From contig NZ_FMCQ01000001.1 of the NCBI RefSeq assembly GCF_900091605.1, forward strand, positions 877,860 through 941,859: 64,000 nt of DNA. Direction: 5' to 3'. Below are positions 1-8,165 of this stretch, one piece after another. The position numbers were made by a program, and so were the translations under genes. The stretch is from Micromonospora tulbaghiae. GTDB taxonomy: Bacteria > Actinomycetota > Actinomycetes > Mycobacteriales > Micromonosporaceae. Positions within the stretch are counted from its first letter, which is position 1. Every line of letters begins with the position of its first letter. A model generated the notes under the pieces. It was not told where the DNA came from and ran no database searches. It saw only the letters and a program-made list of their open reading frames with translations.

Positions 1-426
1 TGCGACGAACTGCCCCAGCAGGTACGCCACCTGGTGGTCGTGCCGGTGGCCCGGCTGAACCGGGCGTCGCTGCGCGCGCTGGCGTACGCGACGTCACTCG
101 GGCGGCCGACGCTCGCCGTGCACCTCGCTCCCGAGGAAGCCGAGGCGGACCGGTTCCGGGAACAGTGGCGGGCCTGGGGAGACCACCTGCGACTGGAGAC
201 GATCGTGTCGCCGTACCGGTCGGTGATCGGGCCGCTGGCGCACTACCTGGAGGCGCTGCACGCCGCGAGCCCGGACCTGACGCTCACCGTGATCGTGCCG
301 GAGGTGGTGCTGCGCCGGCGGCGGTACCGGCTGCTGCACAGCCGCGCCGAGCAGCGGCTACGGGTCGCGTTGCGCGCGCTGCCCGGCGTGGTGGTCACGA
401 GCGTCCCGGTGCACGTGTCGCGGTGA
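1..426 (+). CDS. APC-family amino acid permease, C-terminal end (partial)
   Basis: The reading frame is open from the first base, so the gene begins upstream of the window; the visible 141 residues are its C-terminus. No membrane segment is present. Instead there is a soluble alpha/beta domain (LVVVPVARLNRASLRAL, then a strand/helix pattern ending VVVTSVPVHVSR) that resembles the cytoplasmic universal-stress-like tail found on long actinobacterial APC amino acid transporters. From that family the full protein would be an integral membrane transporter of roughly 600-700 residues, and the tail is thought to be regulatory. The transporter assignment is inference from the tail alone. The gene ends 3 bases before the converging P-loop gene. 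Confidence 0.6.
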   Translation, partial: CDELPQQVRHLVVVPVARLNRASLRALAYATSLGRPTLAVHLAPEEAEADRFREQWRAWGDHLRLETIVSPYRSVIGPLAHYLEALHAASPDLTLTVIVPEVVLRRRRYRLLHSRAEQRLRVALRALPGVVVTSVPVHVSR

Positions 427-429
427 CGC

Positions 430-1074
430 TCAGAGGTATCCGGCGAAGTGGTCCGCGACCAGCGCGGCGACCGCCTCGGCGTCCCGGTCGCGGTCGACCT
501 CGATCACGCGTACCCCGAGCGCCCGGGCGGCGGCGACCGCGTCGGCGGCGACCAGCTCGTCGCGCGCGATCCGATGACGCCACGCCCGCTCCGGGTCACT
601 CACACCGGGGTGGCGGGCCGTCGCCCGCGGCAGCCGTTCCAACTGGTACGCGCGGAACTCCGGCGTCGGCACCAGCACCACCATCTGCCGGGTCGACTCG
701 ACGACCGGGGCGACCAGTTCGGGCCTCAGCCCCCAGCCCTCGGCGACCACCCGGCGGCCGCTCACCAGCGCGCTCAGGTCGTCCAGCACCCACTCGAAGC
801 GGCGCGGAAACCCGGTGAGGGTCTCGGCTGCCATCCGCCCGGGGTCCGTCGTCACCCAGGTCGCCTCCGCGTCCGGGCCGTCCGGTGGCTCGCCCCGGCG
901 GATCCGGTCGGCGATCCGCCGGTCGTCGTGCCCGCGCGCGTCGTGGCGGTCGTAGAGGTACGCGGTCAGCCCGTACCGCAGTGCCAACGTGACCGCGAGT
1001 GTCGTCTTGCCGGCCCACTGCGCGCCGCCGATCCAGAGCGCCCGGCGGGCGGTGGCCAGGGGATCGAAGTCCAT
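430..1074 (-). CDS. P-loop NTPase/kinase-like protein
   Basis: A 214-residue soluble protein with a Walker A motif near the N-terminus (GGAQWAGKTT, residues about 16-25), which marks an ATP- or GTP-binding P-loop of the AAA/nucleoside-kinase type. A hydrophobic strand ending WVLDD near residues 94-98 could be Walker B. The C-terminus (RVIEVDRDRDAEAVAALVADHF) looks like the last beta-alpha unit of a small-molecule kinase fold. The substrate cannot be read from the sequence. It is on the same strand as the two genes at 1159-2309 but 84 bases away, so co-transcription is uncertain. The ATG at 1074 was chosen because the P-loop lies the usual 15 residues behind it. Confidence 0.65.
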   Translation of the reverse strand: MDFDPLATARRALWIGGAQWAGKTTLAVTLALRYGLTAYLYDRHDARGHDDRRIADRIRRGEPPDGPDAEATWVTTDPGRMAAETLTGFPRRFEWVLDDLSALVSGRRVVAEGWGLRPELVAPVVESTRQMVVLVPTPEFRAYQLERLPRATARHPGVSDPERAWRHRIARDELVAADAVAAARALGVRVIEVDRDRDAEAVAALVADHFAGYL

Positions 1075-1158
1075 GCCCCGACCCTGCGCCTCACCAGCTC
1101 CAAGATCAAGTCTTGTTCTTCGTGACCCTTCGTGATGAAGTGAGGGAAGAGGGACGAG

Positions 1159-1446
1159 TCAGACGTCGCGTACCTCGAGCACGCGGGTGACGGGCGCGGC
1201 GTCGCCCAGCTCGGCGCGCAGCGCGACGCGGTCCGGGTCGACCAGGAACGCGTCGAGCCCGGCGCGGGCGGCGAACCGGATGACGTGCACCTCGGTCTCC
1301 CCGTCCCCGGTGCGCAACCGGCGTTCCAACCGGCCGCCGTGCCGGCCGAGCAGCGCCAGCACCGCGTCCTCGTACCGCCGGCCGGCGTCCACGTCGGCGC
1401 TCAGGTCGACGAGCGCGACCAGCAGGACTTCTTGCTTCGCGGTCAT
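1159..1446 (-). CDS. Small dimeric alpha/beta-barrel protein (DUF1330/ABM-like)
   Basis: A 95-residue protein beginning MTAKQEVLLVALVDLSADVD. Its pattern (a hydrophobic strand, an amphipathic helix RRYEDAVLALLGRHGG, a strand EVHVIRF, a helix LDAFLVDPDRVAL) fits the ferredoxin-like barrel of DUF1330, EthD or antibiotic-biosynthesis-monooxygenase proteins. Members are small cytoplasmic dimers, often of unknown substrate. The ATG at 1446 has a GAGGGG ribosome-binding site. The gene lies 17 bases downstream of a short-chain dehydrogenase on the same strand, so the two are probably co-transcribed. No catalytic residue can be assigned and the enzyme activity is unknown. Confidence 0.6.
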   Translation of the reverse strand: MTAKQEVLLVALVDLSADVDAGRRYEDAVLALLGRHGGRLERRLRTGDGETEVHVIRFAARAGLDAFLVDPDRVALRAELGDAAPVTRVLEVRDV

Positions 1447-1463
1447 GTGTCCCCTCGGTGTCG

Positions 1464-2309
1464 TCAGGCCTCGACGCCGACCGCTTTCGCGCTGGCCGTC
1501 CAGAGCCGGGCGGCCAGCGCCGGGTCGGCCGCCTTGGGCCGGGGCCGGTGCGGCTTGCGGTCGGCGTAGTAGCCGCCGTCGGTCAACCGGGACGGATCCT
1601 GGCAGGCGAGCCAGACCAGCGTCTCCGCGCCCTTCTCCGGGCTGCGGAACGGCAGCAGCCGCATGCCCAGCGCCACGATCCGGCTCTCGTTGCCGAAGCG
1701 GGTACGCACCACGCCGGGGTGGAACACGTGCGCCGGCACCTCCGGCCAGCGCCGGGCCGCCTCGGCGGTGAACAGGATGTTGGCCTGCTTGCTGGTGCCG
1801 TACGCGCGGAACGGCCGGTACGAGCGCAGCGCGGAATTGAGGTCGTCCGGGTCGAGCACTCCGCTGCGGTGCGCGTCCGAGCCGGTGACCACCATGCGCC
1901 GGATCCGGTCTCGCAGCAGGTTGCTGAGCAGGAACGGGGCGAGGTGGTTGGCCTGCATGCTCAGCTCGAAACCGTCGACCGTGGTGATCGGTTCCAGCAC
2001 GATCGCGCCCGCGTTGTTGGCGAGCACGTCGATCCGGTCGTACCGCTCGCGCAGCCGTTCGGCGAGCCCGCGTACGTCGTCGAGCACCGCGAAGTCGGCG
2101 CGGAACAGCTCCGGCTGTTCGCCGCAGCACTCGCGGACCCGCTCGCCCGCGGCGCGCAGCCGGGCCGGGTCGCGGCCGACGAGCACCACCTGGTCGCCGC
2201 GGCGCGCCAGTTCCTCCGCGGCGGCCAGGCCGATGCCGGAGCTCGCCCCGGTCAGCACCACGATCCGACGCTCAGTGAGATCTTCCACAGGTCCATTCAC
2301 CCCGGTCAC
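1464..2309 (-). CDS. Short-chain dehydrogenase/reductase, retinol-dehydrogenase-like
   Basis: A classical SDR of 281 residues. It has the nucleotide-binding TGASSGIG motif (about residues 20-27), NNAG (about 98-101) and the catalytic YGTSK (Tyr-x-x-x-Lys), with Ser in VVTGSDAH upstream of it. The C-terminal half (VFHPGVVRTRFGNES) resembles retinol dehydrogenase/WW-domain-oxidoreductase-like SDRs, which are NAD(P)H-dependent oxidoreductases; the true substrate is unknown. The GTG at 2309 gives the standard distance to the Rossmann motif, but GTG at 2300 is also possible because no strong ribosome-binding site decides. It probably forms an operon with the DUF1330-like gene. Confidence 0.8.
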   Translation of the reverse strand: MTGVNGPVEDLTERRIVVLTGASSGIGLAAAEELARRGDQVVLVGRDPARLRAAGERVRECCGEQPELFRADFAVLDDVRGLAERLRERYDRIDVLANNAGAIVLEPITTVDGFELSMQANHLAPFLLSNLLRDRIRRMVVTGSDAHRSGVLDPDDLNSALRSYRPFRAYGTSKQANILFTAEAARRWPEVPAHVFHPGVVRTRFGNESRIVALGMRLLPFRSPEKGAETLVWLACQDPSRLTDGGYYADRKPHRPRPKAADPALAARLWTASAKAVGVEA

Positions 2310-2412
2310 GGCACGAGGTTACCGTGGCGTCACCACGCCCTTTGGGATCGTTAAGTTCTCGAAATCCACCGCTGCGCCGGCGCCCGCGCCGGACGCTGGA
2401 AGGAGCGCATCC

Positions 2413-3369
2413 ATGACCGCTGTCGGTCGCCCCCGCCGATCCTGCCTGGCGGTACCCGGCTCCAGCGTCAAAATGCTCGGCAAGGCCCAGGGCCTCCCCG
2501 CCGACCAGGTCTTCCTCGACCTGGAGGACGCGGTCGCGCCGCTGGCCAAGCCGGACGCGCGCAAGAACATCGTGGCGACGCTGAACGAGGGCGACTGGGC
2601 CGGCAAGACCCGGGTGGTCCGGGTGAACGACCTGACCACGCCGTGGACCTACCGGGACGTCATCGAGGTGGTCGAGGGCGCCGGGGCGAACCTGGACTGC
2701 ATCATGCTGCCGAAGGTGCAGAACGCCGAGCAGGTGCACTGGCTGGACCTGCTGCTCACCCAGATCGAGAAGACGCTCGGCCTGGAGGTGGGCCGGATCG
2801 GCATCGAGGCGCAGATCGAGAACGCGGCCGGGCTGGTGAACGTGGACGCCATCGCGGGCGCCTCGCCCCGGGTCGAGACGATCATCTTCGGGCCGGCCGA
2901 CTTCATGGCCTCGATCAACATGAAGTCGCTCGTGGTCGGCGCGCTGATCCCGGACTACCCGGGCGACCCGTACCACTACATCCTCATGCGCATCCTGATG
3001 GCCGCGCGGATGCACGACAAGCAGGCCATCGACGGTCCGTTCCTGCAGATCCGGGACGTGGACGCGTTCCGCGAGGTGGCGAAGCGCTCGGCGGCGCTGG
3101 GCTTCGACGGCAAGTGGGTGCTGCACCCCGGCCAGATCGACGCGGCGAACGAGGTCTACTCGCCGGCGCAGGCCGACTACGACCACGCCGAGCTGATCCT
3201 CGACGCGTACGACTACTACACCTCGGAGGCGGGCGGGAAGCTCGGCGCGGTGATGCTCGGCGACGAGATGATCGACGAGGCGTCCCGCAAGATGGCGCTG
3301 GTGATCGCCGCGAAGGGCCGGGCCGCCGGCATGTCCCGTACCTCCACGTTCACCCCGCCCGCGTCCTGA
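2413..3369 (+). CDS. HpcH/HpaI-type CoA-ester lyase (beta-methylmalyl-CoA/malyl-CoA lyase-like)
   Basis: A 318-residue citrate-lyase-beta/HpcH family enzyme with the (beta/alpha)8 fold. Seen: RRSCLAVPGSS at the N-terminus, FLDLEDAVAPLAK, the metal-binding Glu in GIEAQIENAAG and Asp in IFGPADF, and the C-terminal KWVLHPGQ motif. The family cleaves 3-hydroxy CoA esters with Mg2+. It closely resembles, from memory, the actinobacterial lyase encoded beside crotonyl-CoA carboxylase/reductase. That homologue is assigned to cleavage of beta-methylmalyl-CoA into glyoxylate and propionyl-CoA in the ethylmalonyl-CoA pathway. ATG at 2413 has a GGAAGGAG site 8 bases ahead. The acyl-CoA dehydrogenase at 5.5 kb and MaoC hydratase at 11.6 kb would supply its substrate. 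Alternative: citramalyl- or HMG-CoA-type lyase. Confidence 0.85.
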   Translation: MTAVGRPRRSCLAVPGSSVKMLGKAQGLPADQVFLDLEDAVAPLAKPDARKNIVATLNEGDWAGKTRVVRVNDLTTPWTYRDVIEVVEGAGANLDCIMLPKVQNAEQVHWLDLLLTQIEKTLGLEVGRIGIEAQIENAAGLVNVDAIAGASPRVETIIFGPADFMASINMKSLVVGALIPDYPGDPYHYILMRILMAARMHDKQAIDGPFLQIRDVDAFREVAKRSAALGFDGKWVLHPGQIDAANEVYSPAQADYDHAELILDAYDYYTSEAGGKLGAVMLGDEMIDEASRKMALVIAAKGRAAGMSRTSTFTPPAS

Positions 3370-3378
3370 CCGCGCGCC

Positions 3379-3406
3379 GGGCCGCCCCGAGTTCGTGGGG
3401 CGGCCC
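3379..3406. terminator. Bidirectional hairpin terminator
   Basis: A perfect 10-bp stem, GGGCCGCCCC with its complement, around an 8-base loop lies in the 44-base gap between two converging genes. There is no long T-run, as is usual in very GC-rich actinobacteria. It can serve both strands. Confidence 0.75.
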
Positions 3407-3413
3407 GCCGGGT

Positions 3414-3977
3414 TCAGTAGGTCGTGCTGCCGTAGCCGGACGATTCCTGGTTGGCCGCCCAGACAATGAGGATCACGATGGCTGCGGTGGCCAGCACGGC
3501 CAGCACGGTGGAGATCCAGCCGACGATGATGCCTGCGGTGGCGAAGCCCTCGCCGCCCTCGCCGCGTTCCCTGATCTGCTTACGGGACACGTGGCCGAGG
3601 ATCGCGCCCACCACGCCGATGTAGCCGCCGAGGCCGTAACCGCAGAGGCCGAGCGCGCCGATGATCGAAACGATCATCGCGGCGATGGCCAGGCCGTTCT
3701 GCTTCGGTCCGGAGGGGTACCCGTATCCGGGATAGCCACCTGGGGGCGGGTACGCACCCGGCTGCGGATAGGCGCCCGGCGGGTAACCGGCCGCCGCGTA
3801 CGGGTCGGCGGACTTCATGCCGGCGTACGGGTCGGGGGACGCGTACGGGTCCGCCGAGGTGGGCTGGGTCGGGATGGGGTTGCCGGCCATCGGCGTCATC
3901 GGGTCGGCCGGCGGGCTCGACTGCTGTCCGGCCGCCAAGGGGTCCTGCCAGCCACCGGACGGTGGGGGATAGGTCAT
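3414..3977 (-). CDS. DUF4190 membrane protein with Pro/Tyr-rich N-terminus
   Basis: The 187-residue product has two parts. The N-terminal 90 residues are a disordered Pro/Gly/Tyr-rich tract with repeats such as ADPYA and GAYPPPG. The C-terminal half has two hydrophobic segments (about 96-130 and 145-175) separated by a short polar loop with [12 protein letters not shown], the hallmark of DUF4190 proteins. The start was set at ATG 3977 because GGAG sits about 8 bases ahead; upstream in-frame codons have non-coding composition. Function is unknown; the layout suggests a small envelope-associated protein. A second member (4988-5389) lies on the same strand 1 kb away with a dehydrogenase between them. 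Confidence 0.75.
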   Translation of the reverse strand: MTYPPPSGGWQDPLAAGQQSSPPADPMTPMAGNPIPTQPTSADPYASPDPYAGMKSADPYAAAGYPPGAYPQPGAYPPPGGYPGYGYPSGPKQNGLAIAAMIVSIIGALGLCGYGLGGYIGVVGAILGHVSRKQIRERGEGGEGFATAGIIVGWISTVLAVLATAAIVILIVWAANQESSGYGSTTY

Positions 3978-4132
3978 CTGATCATCTCCAGGTACGTGGT
4001 CGCGCTCAGGGTAGCCATCCGGCGCGCGACACGGACGCCCCCTTTCCGGCCACCGCGTTGCCCGTGGGGTCGGCACCGGGCAGGATCCTCGGCATGGCAC
4101 TTGACGCGCGTGGGGGTCGGTCGCGACGGGAC

Positions 4133-4984
4133 ATGAGCCGGCCGGGGTCGGTGCGGCGCCCGCGCGGCGGTGAGCCGGTCGGGGCCGCCGACTCCGAACA
4201 GCCGGTGCCGCTGCCGGAACCGGCCACCATGCGCCTGGACGGCCGGGTCGCGCTGGTGACCGGCGCGGGCAGCCCCGACGGCATCGGGTACGCGACCGCG
4301 CGCCGCCTGTCCGACCTGGGGGCCCGGGTGGCGATCGTGTCCACCACCCGGCGCATCCACGAACGCGCGGGCGAGTTGGGTGTCACCGGTTTCGTCGCCG
4401 ACCTCACCGACGAGTCGGAGGTGGGCGCGCTCGCCGACGCGGTGGCCGAGCAACTCGGCGACGTCGAGGTGCTGGTGAACAACGCGGGCCTGGCCAGCCG
4501 GGCCAGCCCGGAGGTGCTGCGGCCGGTGGCGCAGCTGACGTACGACGAGTGGCGCGGCGAGATCGACCGCAACCTGACCACCGCGTTCCTGTGCAGCCGC
4601 GCGTTCATCGGCGGCATGGCCGAGCGGGGCTGGGGCCGGATCGTCAACCTGGCGGCCACCGCCGGGCCGGTCAACGCGCTGCCCACCGAGGCGGCCTACG
4701 CGGCGGCCAAGGCCGGTGTGGTCGGCCTGACCCGGGCGCTGGCGATGGAGATGATCGCCGACGGGGTGACCGTGAACGCGGTGGCGCCGGGCATCATCCA
4801 CACCGCGGCGTCCACCATGGCCGAGATCAAGCAGGGGCTCGGTACGCCGGTCGGGCGCCCCGGCACGCCGGACGAGGTGGCGGCGGCGATCGCGTTCCTC
4901 TGCTCGCCGGCCGCGTCGTACATCACCGGGCAGATGCTCGTGGTCGACGGCGGCAACAGCGTCCGGGAGGCGCAGTTCCGCTGA
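4133..4984 (+). CDS. Short-chain dehydrogenase/reductase, FabG-like
   Basis: A classical SDR with the cofactor motif [14 protein letters not shown], and YAAAK as Tyr-x-x-x-Lys. It ends with VDGGNS as FabG/acetoacetyl-CoA-reductase-like SDRs do. The position 13 residues before the catalytic Tyr, normally Ser, is Thr (NLAATAG), a conservative but uncommon change. Substrate unknown; 3-ketoacyl or 3-hydroxyacyl thioesters are typical of the family. The start is uncertain. GC at third positions is high from ATG 4133 onward and lower before it, so 4133 is used (283 residues); ATG 4229 ([12 protein letters not shown]) gives the conventional SDR length and ATG 4094 is also open. Confidence 0.75.
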   Translation: MSRPGSVRRPRGGEPVGAADSEQPVPLPEPATMRLDGRVALVTGAGSPDGIGYATARRLSDLGARVAIVSTTRRIHERAGELGVTGFVADLTDESEVGALADAVAEQLGDVEVLVNNAGLASRASPEVLRPVAQLTYDEWRGEIDRNLTTAFLCSRAFIGGMAERGWGRIVNLAATAGPVNALPTEAAYAAAKAGVVGLTRALAMEMIADGVTVNAVAPGIIHTAASTMAEIKQGLGTPVGRPGTPDEVAAAIAFLCSPAASYITGQMLVVDGGNSVREAQFR

Positions 4985-4987
4985 CCG

Positions 4988-5389
4988 TCAGTAGCCGCTG
5001 GTGTCGGAGTTGGCCCAGAAGGCCAGCCCGATCCAGCCGCAGCAGACCAGGATGCCGATCACGGTGAAGATGTAGCTGAGGATCAGACCCCAGTTGGCGA
5101 GCTGGTCGCCGTCCTCGCCGGTCTGCCGGATCTGCCGCTTCGCCAGGTGGCCGCAGACGATGCCGGCGGGCGCGAAGACGAACGCGAAGACGAGCGACAA
5201 GATGGCGAGCACGTTCGTGCCACGGGGTCCCGGCCCCTGGCCGGGCGGCCCGTACTGGCCGTAGGGCGGCTGCGGGGCGTACGGGGGCTGCTGGCCCCAC
5301 TGCGGGTGCTGCTGGCCGTACTGCGGTTGCCCGTACGGCTGGCCGTGCGACGGCGGCTCGTACGGCGACGGTGGCTGCTCGTCACTCAC
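4988..5389 (-). CDS. DUF4190 membrane protein, second copy
   Basis: A 133-residue protein with a Pro/Gln/Tyr-rich N-terminal 55 residues (repeated YGQP and PPYG) followed by two membrane segments (about 60-80 and 100-125) flanking HLAKRQIRQTGEDGDQ. The polar loop and helix order match the gene at 3414-3977, so the two are paralogues with shortened N-termini in this copy. Its stop lies 3 bases past the stop of the converging dehydrogenase. Function is unknown; DUF4190 proteins are common small membrane proteins of actinobacteria. Confidence 0.75.
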   Translation of the reverse strand: MSDEQPPSPYEPPSHGQPYGQPQYGQQHPQWGQQPPYAPQPPYGQYGPPGQGPGPRGTNVLAILSLVFAFVFAPAGIVCGHLAKRQIRQTGEDGDQLANWGLILSYIFTVIGILVCCGWIGLAFWANSDTSGY

Positions 5390-5482
5390 GGGCGCCCCTT
5401 CCCCCAGGTCAACGGCCCTCTCTCTTGCGGACGCTACCCGTAGCGGTGAACCTTTTCACAGCGGTTGTGTGGACTGGTCACC

Positions 5483-5526
5483 TTGGCGCGGCCGGTCCCG
5501 GGACCGATACTGACCGAGCGTTCAGT
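5483..5526 (+). promoter_or_regulatory. Promoter with overlapping 18-bp inverted repeat
   Basis: A TTGGCG (5483-5488) and GATACT (5506-5511) pair with exactly 17 bases between fits a housekeeping promoter. The inverted repeat ACTGACCGAGCGTTCAGT (5509-5526) overlaps the -10 box and the predicted start point, only 5 bases from the acyl-CoA dehydrogenase ATG. Its form resembles TetR/FadR-type operators of fatty-acid genes. Inference from sequence only. Confidence 0.5.
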
Positions 5527-5531
5527 TACCC

Positions 5532-6758
5532 ATGAGTAAGGCGCCGACCCCGGAGGCTGAGATGGCCCGACTCGCCCAGACACCCGGACTGACCGACGTG
5601 CAGCGGTCGATCCTGGAAACCGTCCGGGAGTTCGCCGACAAGGAGATCATCCCGCACGCCCAGCGGCTGGAACACGCCGACGAGTACCCGAGCGACATCC
5701 TCGACGGCATGCGCGAGATGGGGCTGTTCGGCCTCACCATCGACGAGGAGTACGGCGGCCTGGGCGAGTCCCTGCTGACCTACGCGCTCGTGGTCGAGGA
5801 GCTGTCCCGGGGCTGGATGTCGATCTCCGGCATCGTCAACACCCACTTCATCGTGGCGTACCTGATCTCGCAGCACGGCTCCGCCGACCAGAAGGCCCGG
5901 CTGCTGCCCCGGATGGCCACCGGCGAGGTGCGCGGCGCGTTCTCGATGTCGGAGCCCGAGTGCGGCTCGGACGTCTCGGCGATCAAGTCGAAGGCCGTCC
6001 GCGACGGCGACAACTACGTCCTCAACGGCCAGAAGATGTGGCTGACCAACGGGGCGTACTCCTCGGTGGTGGCCACCCTGGTCAAGACCGACACCGGGGC
6101 CGACTCGGTCTACGGCAACATGAGCACCTTCCTGCTCGAGAAGGAGCCCGGCTTCGGCGAGACCGCGCCCGGCCTGACCATCCCCGGCAAGATCGACAAG
6201 ATGGGCTACAAGGGCGTCGAGACCACCGAGATGGTGCTCGACGGCGTCACGGTGCCCGCCTCCGCCGTGCTCGGCGGCGAGGAGAAGGTCGGCCGCGGCT
6301 TCTACCAGATGATGGACGGCATCGAGGTCGGCCGCGTAAACGTCGCGGCCCGCGCCTGCGGCATCTCGATCCGGGCGTTCGAGCTGGCGGTTGCGTACGC
6401 CCAGCAGCGCCACACCTTCGGCCAACCGCTCGCCAAGCACCAGGCCGTCGCGTTCAAGCTCGCCGAGATGGGTACGAAGATCGAGGCCGCGCACGCGCTC
6501 ATGGTCAACGCGGCCCGGCTCAAGGACGCCGGCCAGCGCAACGACGTCGAGGCGGGCATGGCGAAGCTGCTCGCGTCCGAGTACTGCGCCGAGGTGGTCC
6601 AGGAGGCGTTCCGGATCCACGGCGGCTACGGCTACTCCAAGGAGTACGAGATCGAGCGCCTGATGCGCGAGGCCCCGTTCCTGCTGATCGGCGAGGGCAC
6701 CTCGGAGATCCAGAAGACGATCATCTCGCGCGGCCTGCTCAAGCAGTACAAGCAGTAA
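5532..6758 (+). CDS. Acyl-CoA dehydrogenase (methylsuccinyl-CoA dehydrogenase candidate)
   Basis: A full-length 408-residue FAD-dependent acyl-CoA dehydrogenase. Seen: the FAD/substrate motif FSMSEPECGSDVS, KMWLTNG, the RHTFGQPL FAD-binding motif, HGGYGYSKEYEIERLMRE, and IGEGTSEIQK, whose Glu388 matches the catalytic base of short- and medium-chain members. It strongly resembles, from memory, the actinobacterial enzyme encoded next to ccr/meaA with a MaoC hydratase and an HpcH-type lyase; all three types occur in this window. The likely reaction is therefore methylsuccinyl-CoA to mesaconyl-CoA, though general acyl-CoA oxidation cannot be excluded. ATG 5532 has no clear ribosome-binding site, and the predicted leader is only about 13 bases, with an operator-like repeat in it. 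Confidence 0.88.
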   Translation: MSKAPTPEAEMARLAQTPGLTDVQRSILETVREFADKEIIPHAQRLEHADEYPSDILDGMREMGLFGLTIDEEYGGLGESLLTYALVVEELSRGWMSISGIVNTHFIVAYLISQHGSADQKARLLPRMATGEVRGAFSMSEPECGSDVSAIKSKAVRDGDNYVLNGQKMWLTNGAYSSVVATLVKTDTGADSVYGNMSTFLLEKEPGFGETAPGLTIPGKIDKMGYKGVETTEMVLDGVTVPASAVLGGEEKVGRGFYQMMDGIEVGRVNVAARACGISIRAFELAVAYAQQRHTFGQPLAKHQAVAFKLAEMGTKIEAAHALMVNAARLKDAGQRNDVEAGMAKLLASEYCAEVVQEAFRIHGGYGYSKEYEIERLMREAPFLLIGEGTSEIQKTIISRGLLKQYKQ

Positions 6759-6767
6759 GGGCCCGGC

Positions 6768-7421
6768 TCACCGCTCGGGCCGGCGCGCGGCCTGCTCGGC
6801 GGCGGGCAGGTGCCGCCGCGCGTGCTCGACCAGCGCCGTCGGGTCGTCGGCGTACAGCCGGATCTCCCGCACCGGCTCGCTCGGCCCCTTCGGCAGCCGC
6901 ACCGACAGCGGCTCGCGCAGCACCACGTCGACCGCCGTCTGGCTGCCGACGCCGAGGTTGAGCACCGCCGGGTCGTCCGCGTCGTACTGGACGGCCCGGC
7001 TGGACGGCAGCGACCGGCGGCGGAGCGCCACCCGGGCGACCGCGTGCCACGGGATCGTGACGTCGACCGAGACGCCGTTGCGCACTCGCAGGCCGGCCTC
7101 GTCGACGACGTGCGGATGGATGCGGAGGCTGGCCAGCAGCCCGATCATCCACAGCACACCCCAGAGGCCGAGCGCGATCGCCGCGTGCCGCACGGTCGGC
7201 TGGTCGACCGTGTGCCGCAGGATCACGTCGAGGACCGGGATCTCGACCGTGGACAGGGCGATGAAGGCCAGCAGGATCGGCTGCACGCCGCCGACGTAGG
7301 CGTACGTCTCCGCGCCCGGGGCGACCGGATACGGGCGGCGCAGGATCCACCGGGTGAGGCTGCGCCACATGCCCCACTCGTACGCCACCGCACGCCGCGC
7401 CAGCCGGATGGCTCGCCTCAT
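6768..7421 (-). CDS. Membrane protein with PH-like C-terminal domain
   Basis: A 217-residue protein. Two hydrophobic segments (about residues 48-70 and 84-104) are followed by a soluble beta-rich domain (VDEAGLRVRNGVSVDVTIP onward) that resembles the bacterial PH-like domains of small membrane proteins. The ATG at 7421 has AGGGGG 8 bases ahead. It is transcribed divergently from the TetR gene at 7509 across an 87-base gap containing a long inverted repeat, so it is the probable regulatory target of that TetR protein. Function otherwise unknown. Its stop lies 9 bases from the acyl-CoA dehydrogenase stop. Confidence 0.6.
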   Translation of the reverse strand: MRRAIRLARRAVAYEWGMWRSLTRWILRRPYPVAPGAETYAYVGGVQPILLAFIALSTVEIPVLDVILRHTVDQPTVRHAAIALGLWGVLWMIGLLASLRIHPHVVDEAGLRVRNGVSVDVTIPWHAVARVALRRRSLPSSRAVQYDADDPAVLNLGVGSQTAVDVVLREPLSVRLPKGPSEPVREIRLYADDPTALVEHARRHLPAAEQAARRPER

Positions 7422-7438
7422 CGCGCACCCCCTTTTTC

Positions 7439-7493
7439 CAATACAACTGCAATGTAAAACGCGTGCCGGCGACATGTCAATGCAGTCGTATTG
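7439..7493. promoter_or_regulatory. Inverted-repeat operator between divergent TetR and membrane-protein genes
   Basis: The arms caatacaactgca (7439-7451) and tgcagtcgtattg (7481-7493) are complementary at 12 of 13 positions across 29 bases. Shorter repeats lie inside, such as TACA/TGTA around 7442-7456. The block is much more AT-rich than its surroundings and fills the divergent promoter region. This is the usual position for a TetR autoregulatory operator; binding is inferred. Confidence 0.6.
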
Positions 7494-7508
7494 TGAAACC
7501 ATGGGGGT

Positions 7509-8165
7509 ATGCCGAAGCGGGTCGACCACCGGGAGCGTCGCGCGCTGATCGCCGACGCGTTGATGCGGGTCGCGGCCGAGCAGGGGCTGGAGGCGGTCAG
7601 CCTGCGCCACGTGGCCGCGGCGGCCGAGGTCAGCCCTGGGATGGTGCAGCACTACTTCCGCACCCGGGACGAGATGATGGTCTTCGCGCTCGCCGTGGTG
7701 CGCGAGCGCAACGAGGCCCGGATCCGGAGGGCGGTCGAGGCGCTCGGCGCGACGCCGGCACCCCGGGCGCTGCTGCGGGCCATGCTGGCCGAGCTGCTGC
7801 CGCTGGACGAGGACCGGCGGGCGGACGGGCGGGTGGCTCTGGCCTTCCTCGCCTACACCGCCGTCCGGCCGGCCGTGGCCGCCGCGCTGTACGACGAGAC
7901 GGCCGCGCTGCTGACCTTCGTGGCCGGGCAGATCGCCGCCGGCTCACCGCTCGTCGCGGCCGGCCGGGTGGACCCGGAACGAGCCGCGGTCGGGCTGCTC
8001 GCCGTGATGGAAGGCCTCGGCATCTACGTGCTCGGCGGTCACTATCCGCCGGAGACCGCGTTGGCCGCGCTCGACGCCCACCTCGACCTGATCTTCGGGC
8101 CTGAACCGCCGCCCGGCGCCGTCAGCCGCGACGGGTCAGGCCGGCGGCGGCCCGCTCGACGATGA
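7509..8165 (+). CDS. TetR-family transcriptional regulator
   Basis: A 218-residue regulator with an N-terminal TetR helix-turn-helix: LIADALMRVAAEQGLEAVSL, then RHVAAAAEVSPGMVQHYF as the recognition region (residues about 34-53). The C-terminal helical domain binds an unknown ligand; length and the family signature (GMVQHYFRTRDEMM) match BetI/TetR_C_6-type members. It probably represses the divergently transcribed membrane-protein gene and itself through the inverted repeat at 7439-7493. Its 3-prime end overlaps the converging CoA-binding gene by 44 bases. Confidence 0.85.
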   Translation: MPKRVDHRERRALIADALMRVAAEQGLEAVSLRHVAAAAEVSPGMVQHYFRTRDEMMVFALAVVRERNEARIRRAVEALGATPAPRALLRAMLAELLPLDEDRRADGRVALAFLAYTAVRPAVAAALYDETAALLTFVAGQIAAGSPLVAAGRVDPERAAVGLLAVMEGLGIYVLGGHYPPETALAALDAHLDLIFGPEPPPGAVSRDGSGRRRPARR

